64,000 bases of DNA from Parapedobacter lycopersici. GTDB taxonomy: Bacteria > Bacteroidota > Bacteroidia > Sphingobacteriales > Sphingobacteriaceae. The position numbers and the translations under genes are program-made. The notes under the pieces were generated by a model that was not told where the DNA came from, made no database searches, and worked only from the letters and a program-made list of their open reading frames with translations. The stretch lies in NCBI RefSeq assembly GCF_024643285.1, contig NZ_JAMSLW010000001.1, forward strand, positions 491,238-555,237, written 5' to 3'. Shown piece by piece: positions 36,143-44,977 of the stretch; within the stretch, counting starts at the first letter, position 1, and each line of letters starts with the position of its first letter.

Positions 36143-37984
36143 TTAGTCAATAATCCCGTGCAGCGGTCCACCCTTAACCGCAAGGGCATCCACCCGTTTT
36201 TCGATTTCCGGTACTTTTATCAGCTCCGGTGCATGGTGCGGTTTCTTCCGTGCGTCAATGATCAGCGGGCCGCTGCATCCCCAGTGTTTGTGTCTGGTAA
36301 AGCTGTTGACACCGTAAATATCGTGTGAAGGATTGCTCCTTGTAAATGTAATCCACACAAAATTATCCATGTTCGCCGCAGTAAAACCGGCGTCGTCACA
36401 AAGTACCAGCAGCTGTATGCCGGAGAAATCCAGGTCGGCCATGGCACGGCACCAGGCCTCCACACGATCAGCTTCCGTCTGCCCGTCGGTAAATGCTGGT
36501 GCTTCCACGGCAATAATGCCCGGCATCACCGGCTTATATGCGCTGAATGGCCTGGGGAGCATAACGCCCGGAGGAAGTGCCGGTGACAGCGCTCGTTTTT
36601 TAGGGCCCACGGCGGCAAATACCACTTTGGAACCGGCGTTAAGGTCGCTACCCGAATAATCAAGCGTATCGATGGTGGTCTGTGTATGAAAATGCAGGTC
36701 GCGTTCCAAATCAATACGTTCCAGCATATGCGTAAAAAACGCGGGGACATCATGGATGTCCAACCGGGGATCGTCCTGATGGGCAGCAATAAACAAGTAC
36801 TTCGCGAGGCTCAGCTGATTCTTCCCCAGCACCTGGTTGGCAATGGTCAGTACTTCCTGTGGACGTTCCGTCCGCAAATATGGTGTATACCGCTCGCTTC
36901 CAATGGCAAACAGCAGCGGGTGTACCCCTGCCGCATCCACCGCATGGACGGCATGCAATCCGTTGATCTCTTTGGGAATGGCGGACCCTGTTATTTCATG
37001 GATCAATGCACCGAAGCTGGTATCTTCCTGCGGCGGCCGACCCACTACCGTAAACGACCAGATGGGGTTTTTGCGGTGGTAAACCCGGTGTACGTGCATT
37101 ACTGGGAACGGGTGTACCAGGCTGTAGTATCCCAGGTGATCGCCAAAGGGTCCCTCCGGCTTATTATCTTCCGGATATACCGTGCCGGTAATCACAAAAT
37201 CAGCGTCGGCGGAAATACAGAAGCCGGCATCGTCATAAAAGTAACGGAACCGCCTGTTACCCAATGCGCCGGCAAAGGTTAATTCGGACAATCCCTCGGG
37301 CAACGGCATCACCGCGGAAAGTGCATGGGCCGGTGGACCGCCCACAAAGACGCTTACTTTTAAGGGCCGCCCCAGTTCATTGGCTTTGCTCTGATGGACA
37401 CCGATACCGCGGTGCAATTGGTAGTGAAGGCCCACTTCCTTGTCGGGTATGTAAGCGTTGCCGGCCAGTTGGATGCGGTACATTCCCAGGTTGGCGCCCA
37501 TCACACCCGGATGGTCAATGTCTTCGGAGTAAACCTGGGGCATGGTAATAAACGGCCCACCGTCCATCGGCCAGTTGACCACCTGCGGCAACTGGCTGAT
37601 GCGGGTAGTGCCGTATCGGATGGGTGCCCCGCTCCCCTTCTTCCAGGGAAGGGCTGCCAGCGCCGTGGCCGCCACATGGGTATATCGGAACGGATTGCGC
37701 AGGGCCTGCATGGGATCCGACTTGACGTCGACCAGCACCTTAATCTTTTCCAGTGTATCCCGGAACATAAATCGGGAGCGGTCGAGGGTGCCAAACAGGT
37801 TGGATACCGCAGGAAACGGGCTACCCTTGACGTTTTCAAATAACAGTGCCGGCCCCTTGGCATCATAGACACGCATATGTATAGCTGCCATCTCCAAATA
37901 AGGGTCTACTTCTTCTTTAATACGGACGAGGTGCCCGTGATGTGCTAAATCATCAACACATTCCCGGAGGCTGCGGTATCCCAT
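36143..37984 (-). CDS. UbiD-family prenylated-FMN-dependent decarboxylase
   Basis: 613-residue cytoplasmic (de)carboxylase of the UbiD family. Segments seen include GMYRIQLAGN, YQLHRGIGVHQSKA, VFVGGPPAHALSAVMPLPEGLSE, VITGTVYPEDNKPEGPFGDHLGYYS (with the conserved acidic residues of the active site) and WSFTVVGRPPQEDTS. Longer than E. coli UbiD (about 497); several Bacteroidota homologues have a similar C-terminal extension. Members act on aromatic or unsaturated acids and need UbiX for the cofactor; no ubiX is visible here. In a menaquinone-using phylum a quinone-pathway role is possible but unproven. Last gene of the run from gpsA; it starts 5 bp after the preceding M16 gene. Confidence 0.9.
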   Translation of the reverse strand: MGYRSLRECVDDLAHHGHLVRIKEEVDPYLEMAAIHMRVYDAKGPALLFENVKGSPFPAVSNLFGTLDRSRFMFRDTLEKIKVLVDVKSDPMQALRNPFRYTHVAATALAALPWKKGSGAPIRYGTTRISQLPQVVNWPMDGGPFITMPQVYSEDIDHPGVMGANLGMYRIQLAGNAYIPDKEVGLHYQLHRGIGVHQSKANELGRPLKVSVFVGGPPAHALSAVMPLPEGLSELTFAGALGNRRFRYFYDDAGFCISADADFVITGTVYPEDNKPEGPFGDHLGYYSLVHPFPVMHVHRVYHRKNPIWSFTVVGRPPQEDTSFGALIHEITGSAIPKEINGLHAVHAVDAAGVHPLLFAIGSERYTPYLRTERPQEVLTIANQVLGKNQLSLAKYLFIAAHQDDPRLDIHDVPAFFTHMLERIDLERDLHFHTQTTIDTLDYSGSDLNAGSKVVFAAVGPKKRALSPALPPGVMLPRPFSAYKPVMPGIIAVEAPAFTDGQTEADRVEAWCRAMADLDFSGIQLLVLCDDAGFTAANMDNFVWITFTRSNPSHDIYGVNSFTRHKHWGCSGPLIIDARKKPHHAPELIKVPEIEKRVDALAVKGGPLHGIID

Positions 37985-37989
37985 ATACG

Positions 37990-39285
37990 TTACATTTTAC
38001 CTACAACTATTTTCGTAAGGCGGTCATAATCCAGGTAGCTATTGGCTAATCTGCACACCTCTTCGGCATCAATCCGGCGGATAACGTCGTCGTAATAACT
38101 GTAGTATCCCAGACCTAAACCGGAAAAATACGCATTTTTGAACTTATCGGCATGGGAAAATACATTCTCCAGGCTTCCAAGCATGGAACCCATCAAATAA
38201 TTTTTCACCAGCGACAATTCCTCCTCGCTTACCAACTCCGTTTTCAGTCGCAGGATTTCCTTTTCAATCTCACTAAGCGTTGCGGCCGTGACCGCTGTTC
38301 CGACCTCCGTTGCAATGGTAAAAAAAGCACCATATTTTAACGAAACAAGTCCTGATCCGATACTGTAGGTGTATCCTTTGTCTTCGCGGATGTTAGTCAT
38401 CAGCCTGGAGCCGAAATACCCGCCCAGCAGTGTGTTGACTACCTGTAATCCCGGGAACTCGGGGTGGCTGCGGGAGATGGACCGGTACCCCAGACGGAGG
38501 GCGGACTGCAGCGCGTCCTGTCGTTCTTCCAACAGCAGTGCGCCTGCACTCTCCGACGGGAAAACCAGACCCGGTTGCGGTTCCAGCTGCGGTGCGGACG
38601 GCACCCATTCATCACCGAACAATTGCTCTACCTGCGTGATAAGCGCGTCAGTAACCCTGCCCGACAGCAGCAAAGTGCAATTATACGGCTGGTATTGTTC
38701 CTTAAACAAAGAGCGAAGGTCATTACTATTAATATGGTCGTAATCACTTATTTCAGCAGAAATTCCATATCGGTTTTCACCAAATACAGCGGCATGGAAT
38801 AAGCGACGGGCAACAACACTGTTTTTCTGGAGTGAAACCTGCAGCTTCTGTTTATTATTGCGGATATAAGTTGTTAACTCCTGATCCGGAAAAACAGCTC
38901 CGGTAAGAACCTCCCGGACGAGCGGCAGCAACTGGCTTAAATGCTTGTTCAATGAAAACAGACTCAGTGTCGACCGGTCGGCCTCTACCTGCGGAACGAG
39001 AAACGCCCCATAAAAGTCAACAGTCTCCGCAATCTGCTTACTGGTGTGCGTTGCAGTGCCTTCCAATAACATCTCGCAGGCACAGGTATGCAGCAGCGTG
39101 TTTTCCGTTTGCGTAAACACATGGTCAAATATCCATTCCATGCGTACGACGTCCTGTTCACCCGCGTCAAAAATGAATACCTTCAGTCCATTCTTAAAAG
39201 TCAGCTCACGCGGGGCAATTAAGTCAAATCCGGCAATCGGATGGGAAACAGGGGGGTGATTTCTATCCAGCATTTTTTGTAGCAA
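37990..39285 (-). CDS. M16-family peptidase homologue lacking the zinc motif
   Basis: 431-residue M16/insulinase-like protein. The fold is recognisable (FKNGLKVFIFDAG, AETVDFYGAFLVPQVEADRSTLSLF, GYRSISRSHPEFPGLQVVNTLLGGYFGSRLMTNIREDKGYTYSIGSG), but at the position of the HxxEH zinc motif it reads HTCACEMLLEGTA, so it is predicted to be catalytically inactive. The gene overlaps by 23 bp the end of an active M16 gene. This matches known heterodimeric bacterial peptidases in which the inactive partner supplies the R/Y pair (here REDKGYTYSIG) for substrate binding. A Met four codons in (39273) is an alternative start. Confidence 0.9.
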   Translation of the reverse strand: MLQKMLDRNHPPVSHPIAGFDLIAPRELTFKNGLKVFIFDAGEQDVVRMEWIFDHVFTQTENTLLHTCACEMLLEGTATHTSKQIAETVDFYGAFLVPQVEADRSTLSLFSLNKHLSQLLPLVREVLTGAVFPDQELTTYIRNNKQKLQVSLQKNSVVARRLFHAAVFGENRYGISAEISDYDHINSNDLRSLFKEQYQPYNCTLLLSGRVTDALITQVEQLFGDEWVPSAPQLEPQPGLVFPSESAGALLLEERQDALQSALRLGYRSISRSHPEFPGLQVVNTLLGGYFGSRLMTNIREDKGYTYSIGSGLVSLKYGAFFTIATEVGTAVTAATLSEIEKEILRLKTELVSEEELSLVKNYLMGSMLGSLENVFSHADKFKNAYFSGLGLGYYSYYDDVIRRIDAEEVCRLANSYLDYDRLTKIVVGKM

Positions 39286-40510
39286 TGTATACTAAGGTTG
39301 ACGAATTTTCTCTTCTAAACAGCTGCTTGGCCTGCTGCTGGATCGCTTCGGCTGTTACCCCGAGGTATTGCGCCGTTTCCCGGTTAAACGCAGCGGCATC
39401 GCCCAGCAGCTCGAAATAAGCCAGGTTCATGGCCTTGTCCAAAATAGCCATTTCTGAAAACACCATCGTGGATTCCACTTTATTTTTCACTTTATCCAGC
39501 TCATAATTACCAACGGGCTCCTGCTTGAGTGCTTCCAGTTCCGTCCAGATCGCAACTTCCGCTGCCTCCATGTCAATATGAGGCAACGGTTTCCCTTCCA
39601 CTACAAATAAATTAGGCCCAATGCTACCCGTCTGATAAGCATTTAGCTCGCTGAAAAGTTCCTGTTCTTTGACCAGACGCCGGTAGAGTCTGGACGAGGG
39701 TCCCTGGGAAAGCAAGTCGGAGATCAGGTCCATGGCATGATAGCCCGCTTCCTGTCTGCCCGGACCATGGAAAGCGATGTAAAGGCTGTTGAGTGGCACA
39801 TCAGCCGCTACAATTTCCCTGCGTGACTCCAGCTGTTCGGGTTCCTGCGGAAGCTGCCTTGTGTATTTTGGCTTTGCGGGAATGGGTGCAAACCACTTCT
39901 CGGCGAGCGCTTTTACCGTTGCTGTCTTCACGTGACCGGCGACGACCATGATCGCGTTATTGGGCGTATAGTGTTTTTCAAAGAATGCCCGGACATCGTC
40001 CATGCTGGCCTCTTCGATGTGGGCGAGTTCTTTGCCGATCGTTGCCCAGCTATAGGGGTATGTGGTATAGGCCAGCGGCCGCAGGCGCAGCCAGACATCA
40101 CCATAAGGCTGGTTGAGATACCGCTGTTTAAATTCCTCGCATACCACCTGTCGCTGTACCTCCAGGCTCTTTTCGCTGAAAGCCAGGCTAAGCATCCGAT
40201 CGCTTTCCAGCCAGAAGGCCGTTTCCAGGTTGGCAGCCGGTAGCGTGACGTAATAATTGGTGATGTCGTTGCTGGTAAACGCATTATTCTCGCCACCGAC
40301 GCGTTGCAGCGGACCGTCAAAATGCGGGATGTTTACGGACCCGCCGAACATCAGGTGTTCAAACAGGTGGGCAAAGCCGGTTTTATCCGGATTTTCATCG
40401 CGTGCGCCCACATCGTACAATATATTGACCGCGGCCATCGGAGTAGCCGGATCTTCGTGTACCAGCACCCGTAGCCCGTTAGCCAGTGTAAAACGGTCGA
40501 ATGTAACCAT
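39263..40510 (-). CDS. Active M16-family zinc peptidase
   Basis: 415-residue processing-peptidase-like protein. The inverted zinc motif HLFEH (His48, Glu51, His52) and the distal Glu about 73 residues later (VVCEEFKQRYLNQPYG) are complete. GARDENPDKTGFAHLFEHLMFGGSVNIP is typical of the family. No signal peptide is evident, so the enzyme may act in the cytoplasm, unlike many Bacteroidota M16 proteins. Works presumably as a heterodimer with the inactive partner encoded immediately downstream with overlapping reading frames. Confidence 0.93.
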   Translation of the reverse strand: MVTFDRFTLANGLRVLVHEDPATPMAAVNILYDVGARDENPDKTGFAHLFEHLMFGGSVNIPHFDGPLQRVGGENNAFTSNDITNYYVTLPAANLETAFWLESDRMLSLAFSEKSLEVQRQVVCEEFKQRYLNQPYGDVWLRLRPLAYTTYPYSWATIGKELAHIEEASMDDVRAFFEKHYTPNNAIMVVAGHVKTATVKALAEKWFAPIPAKPKYTRQLPQEPEQLESRREIVAADVPLNSLYIAFHGPGRQEAGYHAMDLISDLLSQGPSSRLYRRLVKEQELFSELNAYQTGSIGPNLFVVEGKPLPHIDMEAAEVAIWTELEALKQEPVGNYELDKVKNKVESTMVFSEMAILDKAMNLAYFELLGDAAAFNRETAQYLGVTAEAIQQQAKQLFRRENSSTLVYIATKNAG

Positions 40511-40538
40511 TGTTTTTTCTTAAGTTATCTGGATGATA

Positions 40539-41444
40539 TTATTCCGCCAGCCAGTCAATTCCCGGTTTAAGCAATGCCAGTGTATCGGCTTCGGGACTTC
40601 CTTTCGGCGCTTCAAAATTATAAGCCCACTGTGCGAGCGGGGGCAGACTCATTAAAATGGATTCAATACGGCCGTTCGTTTCGAGGCCGAACTTGGTACC
40701 CGCATCATATACCAGGTTAAATTCTACATAGCGGCCGCGCCGGAGCTGTTGCCAGCGTTCATTTTCCGGGGTGAATACCCGATTCCTGTTCCGATTGGCC
40801 AATTCCGAATAAATGGGTACAAACGCTTCTCCGACGTGACGCGAGAAGTCGAAAATACGATCCCAGGACTCCCCGGTCTTCTCCGGGGTAAGCCGATCGT
40901 AAAAGATCCCGCCGACACCACGTGTCTCCTGGCGGTGCGGAATGAAGAAATACCGGTCTGCATGCGCTTTAAACTCGGGGTAAAACGCGGCATTGGAGCG
41001 GTCGCACACGTCTTTCAGCGACTGGTGGAAGAAGCGGGCATCCGCCTGTTCGATATAATGCGGGGTAAGGTCTATCCCGCCACCAAACCACCGCATGGTG
41101 TCATTCAGCTCAAAGTACCGGATGTTCATGTGAATAATGGGCACGAACGGGTTCCGGGGGTGAAGAACGATCGATACGCCGGTGGCAAAAAAGTTTTCCT
41201 CATCCACACCGAAAGCCTTTTTTACCGGTTCTGGTAAACGGCCATGCACCGCCGAGAAGTTGACGCCCCCGCGTTCAATGAGGTCCCCCTGCTGGATGAT
41301 GCGCGTGCGTCCGCCACCACCGCCATCGCGCTGCCAGACCTCCTCTTCAAAGACCGAAACGCCATCCAGCGCTTCCAGGCCCTGGCATATCCCATCCTGT
41401 ATACTGCCGTAGTCCGCCGCTATCGTTTCCTTCGTTGTCGTCAT
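40539..41444 (-). CDS. hemF: Oxygen-dependent coproporphyrinogen III oxidase
   Basis: 301-residue enzyme of haem synthesis converting coproporphyrinogen III to protoporphyrinogen IX with molecular oxygen. The Met at 41444 (MTTTKETIAADYG) is chosen because the longer reading frame would run back into the upstream ggt gene. Diagnostic motifs: GGGGGRTRII, NFSAVHGRLP, HMNIRYFEL, WFGGGIDLTPHYI, GGIFYDRL and the C-terminal YVEFNLVYDAGTKFGL, then RIESILMSLPPLAQWAYN. Located 28 bp upstream of the active M16 gene. An oxygen-dependent enzyme points to an aerobic lifestyle. Confidence 0.97.
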   Translation of the reverse strand: MTTTKETIAADYGSIQDGICQGLEALDGVSVFEEEVWQRDGGGGGRTRIIQQGDLIERGGVNFSAVHGRLPEPVKKAFGVDEENFFATGVSIVLHPRNPFVPIIHMNIRYFELNDTMRWFGGGIDLTPHYIEQADARFFHQSLKDVCDRSNAAFYPEFKAHADRYFFIPHRQETRGVGGIFYDRLTPEKTGESWDRIFDFSRHVGEAFVPIYSELANRNRNRVFTPENERWQQLRRGRYVEFNLVYDAGTKFGLETNGRIESILMSLPPLAQWAYNFEAPKGSPEADTLALLKPGIDWLAE

Positions 41445-41466
41445 ATCTTTTGTAAAATCAATAAAT

Positions 41467-43164
41467 TCAATATCCCATGGCCACATCATCGCCCCGCGGA
41501 TCGGCGCCTCCCTGTAAACCACCGTCGGGTTGCACTAAAATTGCGTCGACACGACCGATACTGTTGCGGTCCACCAGTTTATATCCCGTTGTGGTGAGCA
41601 TATGGCGGACCTTCTTGCTGACAGCATCGCGTTCAGCCATCACTTCATCCGGGAGCCATTGGTGATGGAACCGGGGGGCAGTTACGGCCTCCTGTACATT
41701 CATATTAAAATCGATGACATTGAGCACGGTCTGGAATACAGATGTCATGATCGTGGAGCCACCCGGGGTGCCAACCACCATGAACAGGCTGCCGTTTTTT
41801 TCGATAATGGTTGGAGTCATGGAACTAAGCATCCGTTTTCCCGGTTCGATGGCGTTGGCTGCACCACCCGTCAACCCGAACATATTGGGTACTCCCGGTT
41901 TCACCGAAAAATCATCCATCTCGTTATTTAGTAAAAAACCGGCGCCGTCCACCACCACGAACGAGCCGTACGAGCCGTTAATGGTTGTGGTAATGGATAC
42001 CGCATTGCCAGTATGGTCCACAACGGAAAAATGAGTGGTTTCCTCGTGTTCGCCGGGGGGCAAAGGTCCGGCATAAATCGCGCTGCTGAACGATGCGTGT
42101 TCAAAATTCATGTTGCGCATCCGATTGGCGTTATAAGTAGAATCAATAAGCATAGCCTGCGGTACGCGATAAAAATCAGGGTCTCCGAGGTGCGTTGCCC
42201 GGTCGGCATATACCCGGCGCTCCGCCTCAATCATCACCCGCATGGTAGAATCCTGTTGAAATCCCCATTCCGATAAAGGAAAAGCCTCTACGGATTTCAG
42301 CATTGCAATCAGTGCAATGCCTCCGCTTGACGGCGGTGGCATGGATATGACACGGTGGCCACGATAGGTGGACACTACCGGGTCACGCCATTTGGCCTGA
42401 TAATTTGCTAAATCGGCATGGGAAATAATGCCGTTGCCGCGCGCCATTTCCGCCACGATCCGGTCTGCCGTCTCCCCTTCGTAAAATCCCGCCCGGCCCC
42501 GCTGGCTGATCAATGTCAGCGTATGGGCCAGTTCCCGCTGAACGAGTGTATCTCCAGGCTGCCACTCTCCTGTCCGGACAAGTGCGGTACCGGCAGCGTT
42601 GTATTGCATCAATGCGGCTTTTCGGTGATTGAGTTCCGCTGCCTGGCGGGCCGTAACCGGAAACCCTTGCTCAGCCAACCGGACAGCCGGCTCTACGAGT
42701 AATTTCCAGTCCAGTTTCCCGTACTTTTCATGTGCTTTGACCATGCCATCGACCGAACCAGGGATACCTGATGCCAATTGCCCGCGAAGGCTCAGGTCGG
42801 TAATGGGGTTACCCTGTGTATCCAAGTACATATCCCTGCTGGCTGCTGCAGGGGCTGCTTCACGAAAATCAAGTGCAGCAACAGACCCATCGGCGCCCCT
42901 GTACACCATGAAACCACCACCGCCGATATTACCGGCATTGGGGTATACTACCGCGAGGGCAAATTGCACTGCTACCGCTGCATCCACGGCATTACCACCA
43001 TTTTTCAGTATCTCCAGGCCAACGGCCGATGCTTCCGGGTGTGCCGTGACCACCATACCATTGTGGTACGCCGGCAACTGCCCTCCCCGGTGAAATAACT
43101 GGCACGAAACCATGGAAAACACCAGCAAAACACTAAAAAAGCGAACAAGCGGGAAGTTTTTCAT
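41467..43164 (-). CDS. ggt: Gamma-glutamyltranspeptidase
   Basis: 565-residue exported Ntn hydrolase that cleaves gamma-glutamyl bonds of glutathione and similar compounds. The N-terminal MKNFPLVRFF...MVSCQ suggests a lipoprotein with Cys21. The autocatalytic processing site is EETTHFSVVDHTG, with the nucleophile Thr at 376 or 377. MPPPSSGGIAL, the GGGGFMVY motif, and the late substrate-binding segment AGFLLNNEMDDFSVKPG are present. Downstream of gpsA by 13 bp and upstream of hemF by 22 bp in the same direction. Confidence 0.96.
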   Translation of the reverse strand: MKNFPLVRFFSVLLVFSMVSCQLFHRGGQLPAYHNGMVVTAHPEASAVGLEILKNGGNAVDAAVAVQFALAVVYPNAGNIGGGGFMVYRGADGSVAALDFREAAPAAASRDMYLDTQGNPITDLSLRGQLASGIPGSVDGMVKAHEKYGKLDWKLLVEPAVRLAEQGFPVTARQAAELNHRKAALMQYNAAGTALVRTGEWQPGDTLVQRELAHTLTLISQRGRAGFYEGETADRIVAEMARGNGIISHADLANYQAKWRDPVVSTYRGHRVISMPPPSSGGIALIAMLKSVEAFPLSEWGFQQDSTMRVMIEAERRVYADRATHLGDPDFYRVPQAMLIDSTYNANRMRNMNFEHASFSSAIYAGPLPPGEHEETTHFSVVDHTGNAVSITTTINGSYGSFVVVDGAGFLLNNEMDDFSVKPGVPNMFGLTGGAANAIEPGKRMLSSMTPTIIEKNGSLFMVVGTPGGSTIMTSVFQTVLNVIDFNMNVQEAVTAPRFHHQWLPDEVMAERDAVSKKVRHMLTTTGYKLVDRNSIGRVDAILVQPDGGLQGGADPRGDDVAMGY

Positions 43165-43177
43165 TTGATTTATATAG

Positions 43178-44185
43178 CTAAGTCAATTTTTCGGCCAGCC
43201 GGCTGATCGCCTCTGCTGGCGAATGATTCTCATATAAAATCTGATATACGGCATTGCAAATAGGCAATTCAATGCGATGGACATCGCAAATTTCCTGAAT
43301 GCAGTATGCAGCGTAATATCCTTCGGCCACCATGTTCATTTCCAGCTGCGCCGATTTCACGTGATAACCCTTACCGACCATATTTCCGAATGTACGGTTC
43401 CGGCTAAACTGCGAATAAGCAGTAACTAGTAAATCGCCCAGGTAGGCCGATTCCTTGATATCCCGATGGATCGGTTTTACGGTATTGACAAATTCCGCCA
43501 TCTCCCGTATCGCGTTGGATATCAGCACTGCCTGGAAATTATCACCAAAACCAAGGCCATGGCATATTCCGCCGGCCACCGCATAGATGTTTTTCAGGAT
43601 GGCTGCGTATTCGGTGCCGTAGATATCATCGGATACATTGGTCTTGATATAACGCGTTTCAATAAGTGAAGCCACCAATGCCGCAACGTGGGTATCACGG
43701 GAAGCAATGGTGAGGTATGATAATTTCTCGAGCGAAACCTCCTCCGCATGGCAGGGCCCTCCAACGACGGCTATTTTATCAATAGGAATGGCATATTGCT
43801 GCTGGAGGAAATCGCCGACGATCTGATTTTCATCGGGCACAATGCCCTTAATCGCCGATACGATTACTTTGCCCGTCAGCATATCGGGCGTGATTCCCTT
43901 TAATGCGTCTTTGAGAAAAGCCGCCGGTGTATTCAAAATAACGATGTCGGAGTGGGCTATCACCGTGCGGATATCCGTATGAATATTCCGTTTCGGAATT
44001 TTAACCGATACGGCACTTAGGTAATTCGGATTGTGTTTGTAATTTTTGATGTAGTCGGCTGTCTGTTTGTTCCGTACCCACCAAAATATGGATTTTTCGA
44101 CACGGTTATCGCTCAGCATCTTAATCATAGCTGTTGCCCAGCTACCGCTTCCCACTACCCCTATAGTCTGTTTCGTAAAATTCAT
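43178..44185 (-). CDS. gpsA: NAD(P)-dependent glycerol-3-phosphate dehydrogenase
   Basis: 335-residue cytoplasmic enzyme making sn-glycerol-3-phosphate for phospholipids from dihydroxyacetone phosphate. Motifs: GVVGSGSWATAMIKML (Rossmann loop), VSAIKGIVPDE, VVGGPCHAEEVSLEKLSYLTIAS, the catalytic Lys region AAILKNIYAVAGGICHGLGFGDNFQAVLISNAIREM, and GDLLVTAYSQFSRNRTFG. Full length. First of six closely packed minus-strand genes (gpsA, ggt, hemF, M16, M16, ubiD-like). Confidence 0.96.
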   Translation of the reverse strand: MNFTKQTIGVVGSGSWATAMIKMLSDNRVEKSIFWWVRNKQTADYIKNYKHNPNYLSAVSVKIPKRNIHTDIRTVIAHSDIVILNTPAAFLKDALKGITPDMLTGKVIVSAIKGIVPDENQIVGDFLQQQYAIPIDKIAVVGGPCHAEEVSLEKLSYLTIASRDTHVAALVASLIETRYIKTNVSDDIYGTEYAAILKNIYAVAGGICHGLGFGDNFQAVLISNAIREMAEFVNTVKPIHRDIKESAYLGDLLVTAYSQFSRNRTFGNMVGKGYHVKSAQLEMNMVAEGYYAAYCIQEICDVHRIELPICNAVYQILYENHSPAEAISRLAEKLT

Positions 44186-44279
44186 AAATGCGTTTATCGT
44201 CGTATCTGCGGAATGTTACAAGTTAATGTTTCCATACGAAAGAAGCAAACGGACTGTTCCGGTATGTTTGCGTGTTAAT

Positions 44280-44312
44280 AAAAAAGCCCCTCAATTCAAC
44301 ATCAAGAGGCCT
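44280..44312 (-). terminator. Terminator of tRNA-Arg
   Basis: On the minus strand, an imperfect stem AAGGCCTC (44312-44305) with GAGGGGCTT (about 44291-44283) runs into a T tract (about 44284-44279). Confidence 0.6.
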
Positions 44313-44315
44313 TCT

Positions 44316-44389
44316 GTACGCCAATCAGGATTCGAACCTGAGACCGACGGTTTAGAAAACCGTTGCTCTATCCAGCTGAGCTATTGGCG
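44316..44389 (-). tRNA. tRNA-Arg (anticodon TCT)
   Basis: 74-nt cloverleaf on the minus strand. Acceptor GCGCCAA/TTGGCGT (a G-U pair at the end), D arm AGCTCAGCTGGATAGAGC, anticodon stem ACGGT/ACCGT with loop TTTCTAA, T arm TCAGG-TTCGAAT-CCTGA, discriminator A. The 3' CCA is not encoded. Reads AGA codons. Confidence 0.95.
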
Positions 44390-44568
44390 CCCGCATTGGC
44401 GACAAAAATACAACTTAATCCGGTATCAATGCAATATCGGGTAAAATAATCATGATTTTACGGGTGTTATCGGTGTCTAAAAAATCGTTTTTTCCTCTAA
44501 CTGCGGCGGTTACCAAAAAAAAGCATATCGGAATTTGCAAAATATAAGAGAGTTTGTACTTTTGCGGC

Positions 44569-44653
44569 GGAGAGTTGGCAGAGCGGTCGAATGCGGCGGT
44601 CTTGAAAACCGTTGTCTGTAACAGGACCGGGGGTTCGAATCCCTCACTCTCCG
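44569..44653 (+). tRNA. tRNA-Ser (anticodon TGA)
   Basis: 85-nt class II tRNA. Acceptor GGAGAGT/ACTCTCC, anticodon loop CTTGAAA giving TGA, a long variable arm (TTGTCTGTAACAGGAC region) and T arm GGGGGTTCGAATCCCTC. Discriminator G; CCA not encoded. Reads UCA and related Ser codons. Confidence 0.96.
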
Positions 44654-44665
44654 CAAAAGCAAATG

Positions 44666-44692
44666 AATACCCCGACAAGTCGGGGTATTTTT
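44666..44692 (+). terminator. Terminator of tRNA-Ser
   Basis: Stem ATACCCCGAC (44667-44676)/GTCGGGGTAT (44679-44688) with a 2-nt loop as drawn (in practice a 4-nt loop) and a following T run. Confidence 0.85.
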
Positions 44693-44946
44693 GTTTGCAG
44701 CGTTGCCAAACTTGTTTGAGCAGCAGCGACGAGCAAAAAGATAAGCAAGCAAAACGAGTAGCATTCATTTGCTTTGAAGCCTCCCACGCGGGATGACCTC
44801 GGCCTTTAGCGCGGGCCAGTGGGCCACAGCCAACCCCTCTCTCCGCCTTACAAAGTAAGCCTGATGATAACCCGGCTTCATTGTTTAACACATCGCTTAA
44901 CCTTCAAACTTTTTCATTTTATGTTTTACTAATAAAATTAGTTTTT

Positions 44947-44954
44947 TATCTTTG
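44947..44954 (+). promoter_or_regulatory. Candidate -7 element for the YhcG-like gene
   Basis: TATCTTTG; predicted transcription start near 44958, about 20 nt before the ATG at 44978. No TTG at -33. Confidence 0.35.
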
Positions 44955-44977
44955 AGTCAGAGTAACTATTACGGATA

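Larger units (their letters stand above)
44390..44977. other. tRNA-Ser locus and its downstream spacer
   Basis: The stretch between tRNA-Arg and the YhcG-like gene. Apart from tRNA-Ser and its terminator it contains a 13-bp inverted repeat (AAAGCAAATGAAT at 44656-44668, complement at 44763-44775) that encloses the terminator, and about 200 bp (44776-44977) without recognisable genes. Long reading frames over the tRNAs in all directions are artefacts of tRNA sequence. Confidence 0.5.

Noticed and set aside
44067..44891. Several open frames over the tRNA-Arg/tRNA-Ser region on both strands
   Set aside because: Their peptide strings (e.g. GGELAERSNAAVLKTVV, SGFEPETDGLENR, RVRDSNPRSC) are the well-known translations of tRNA genes and are not proteins.
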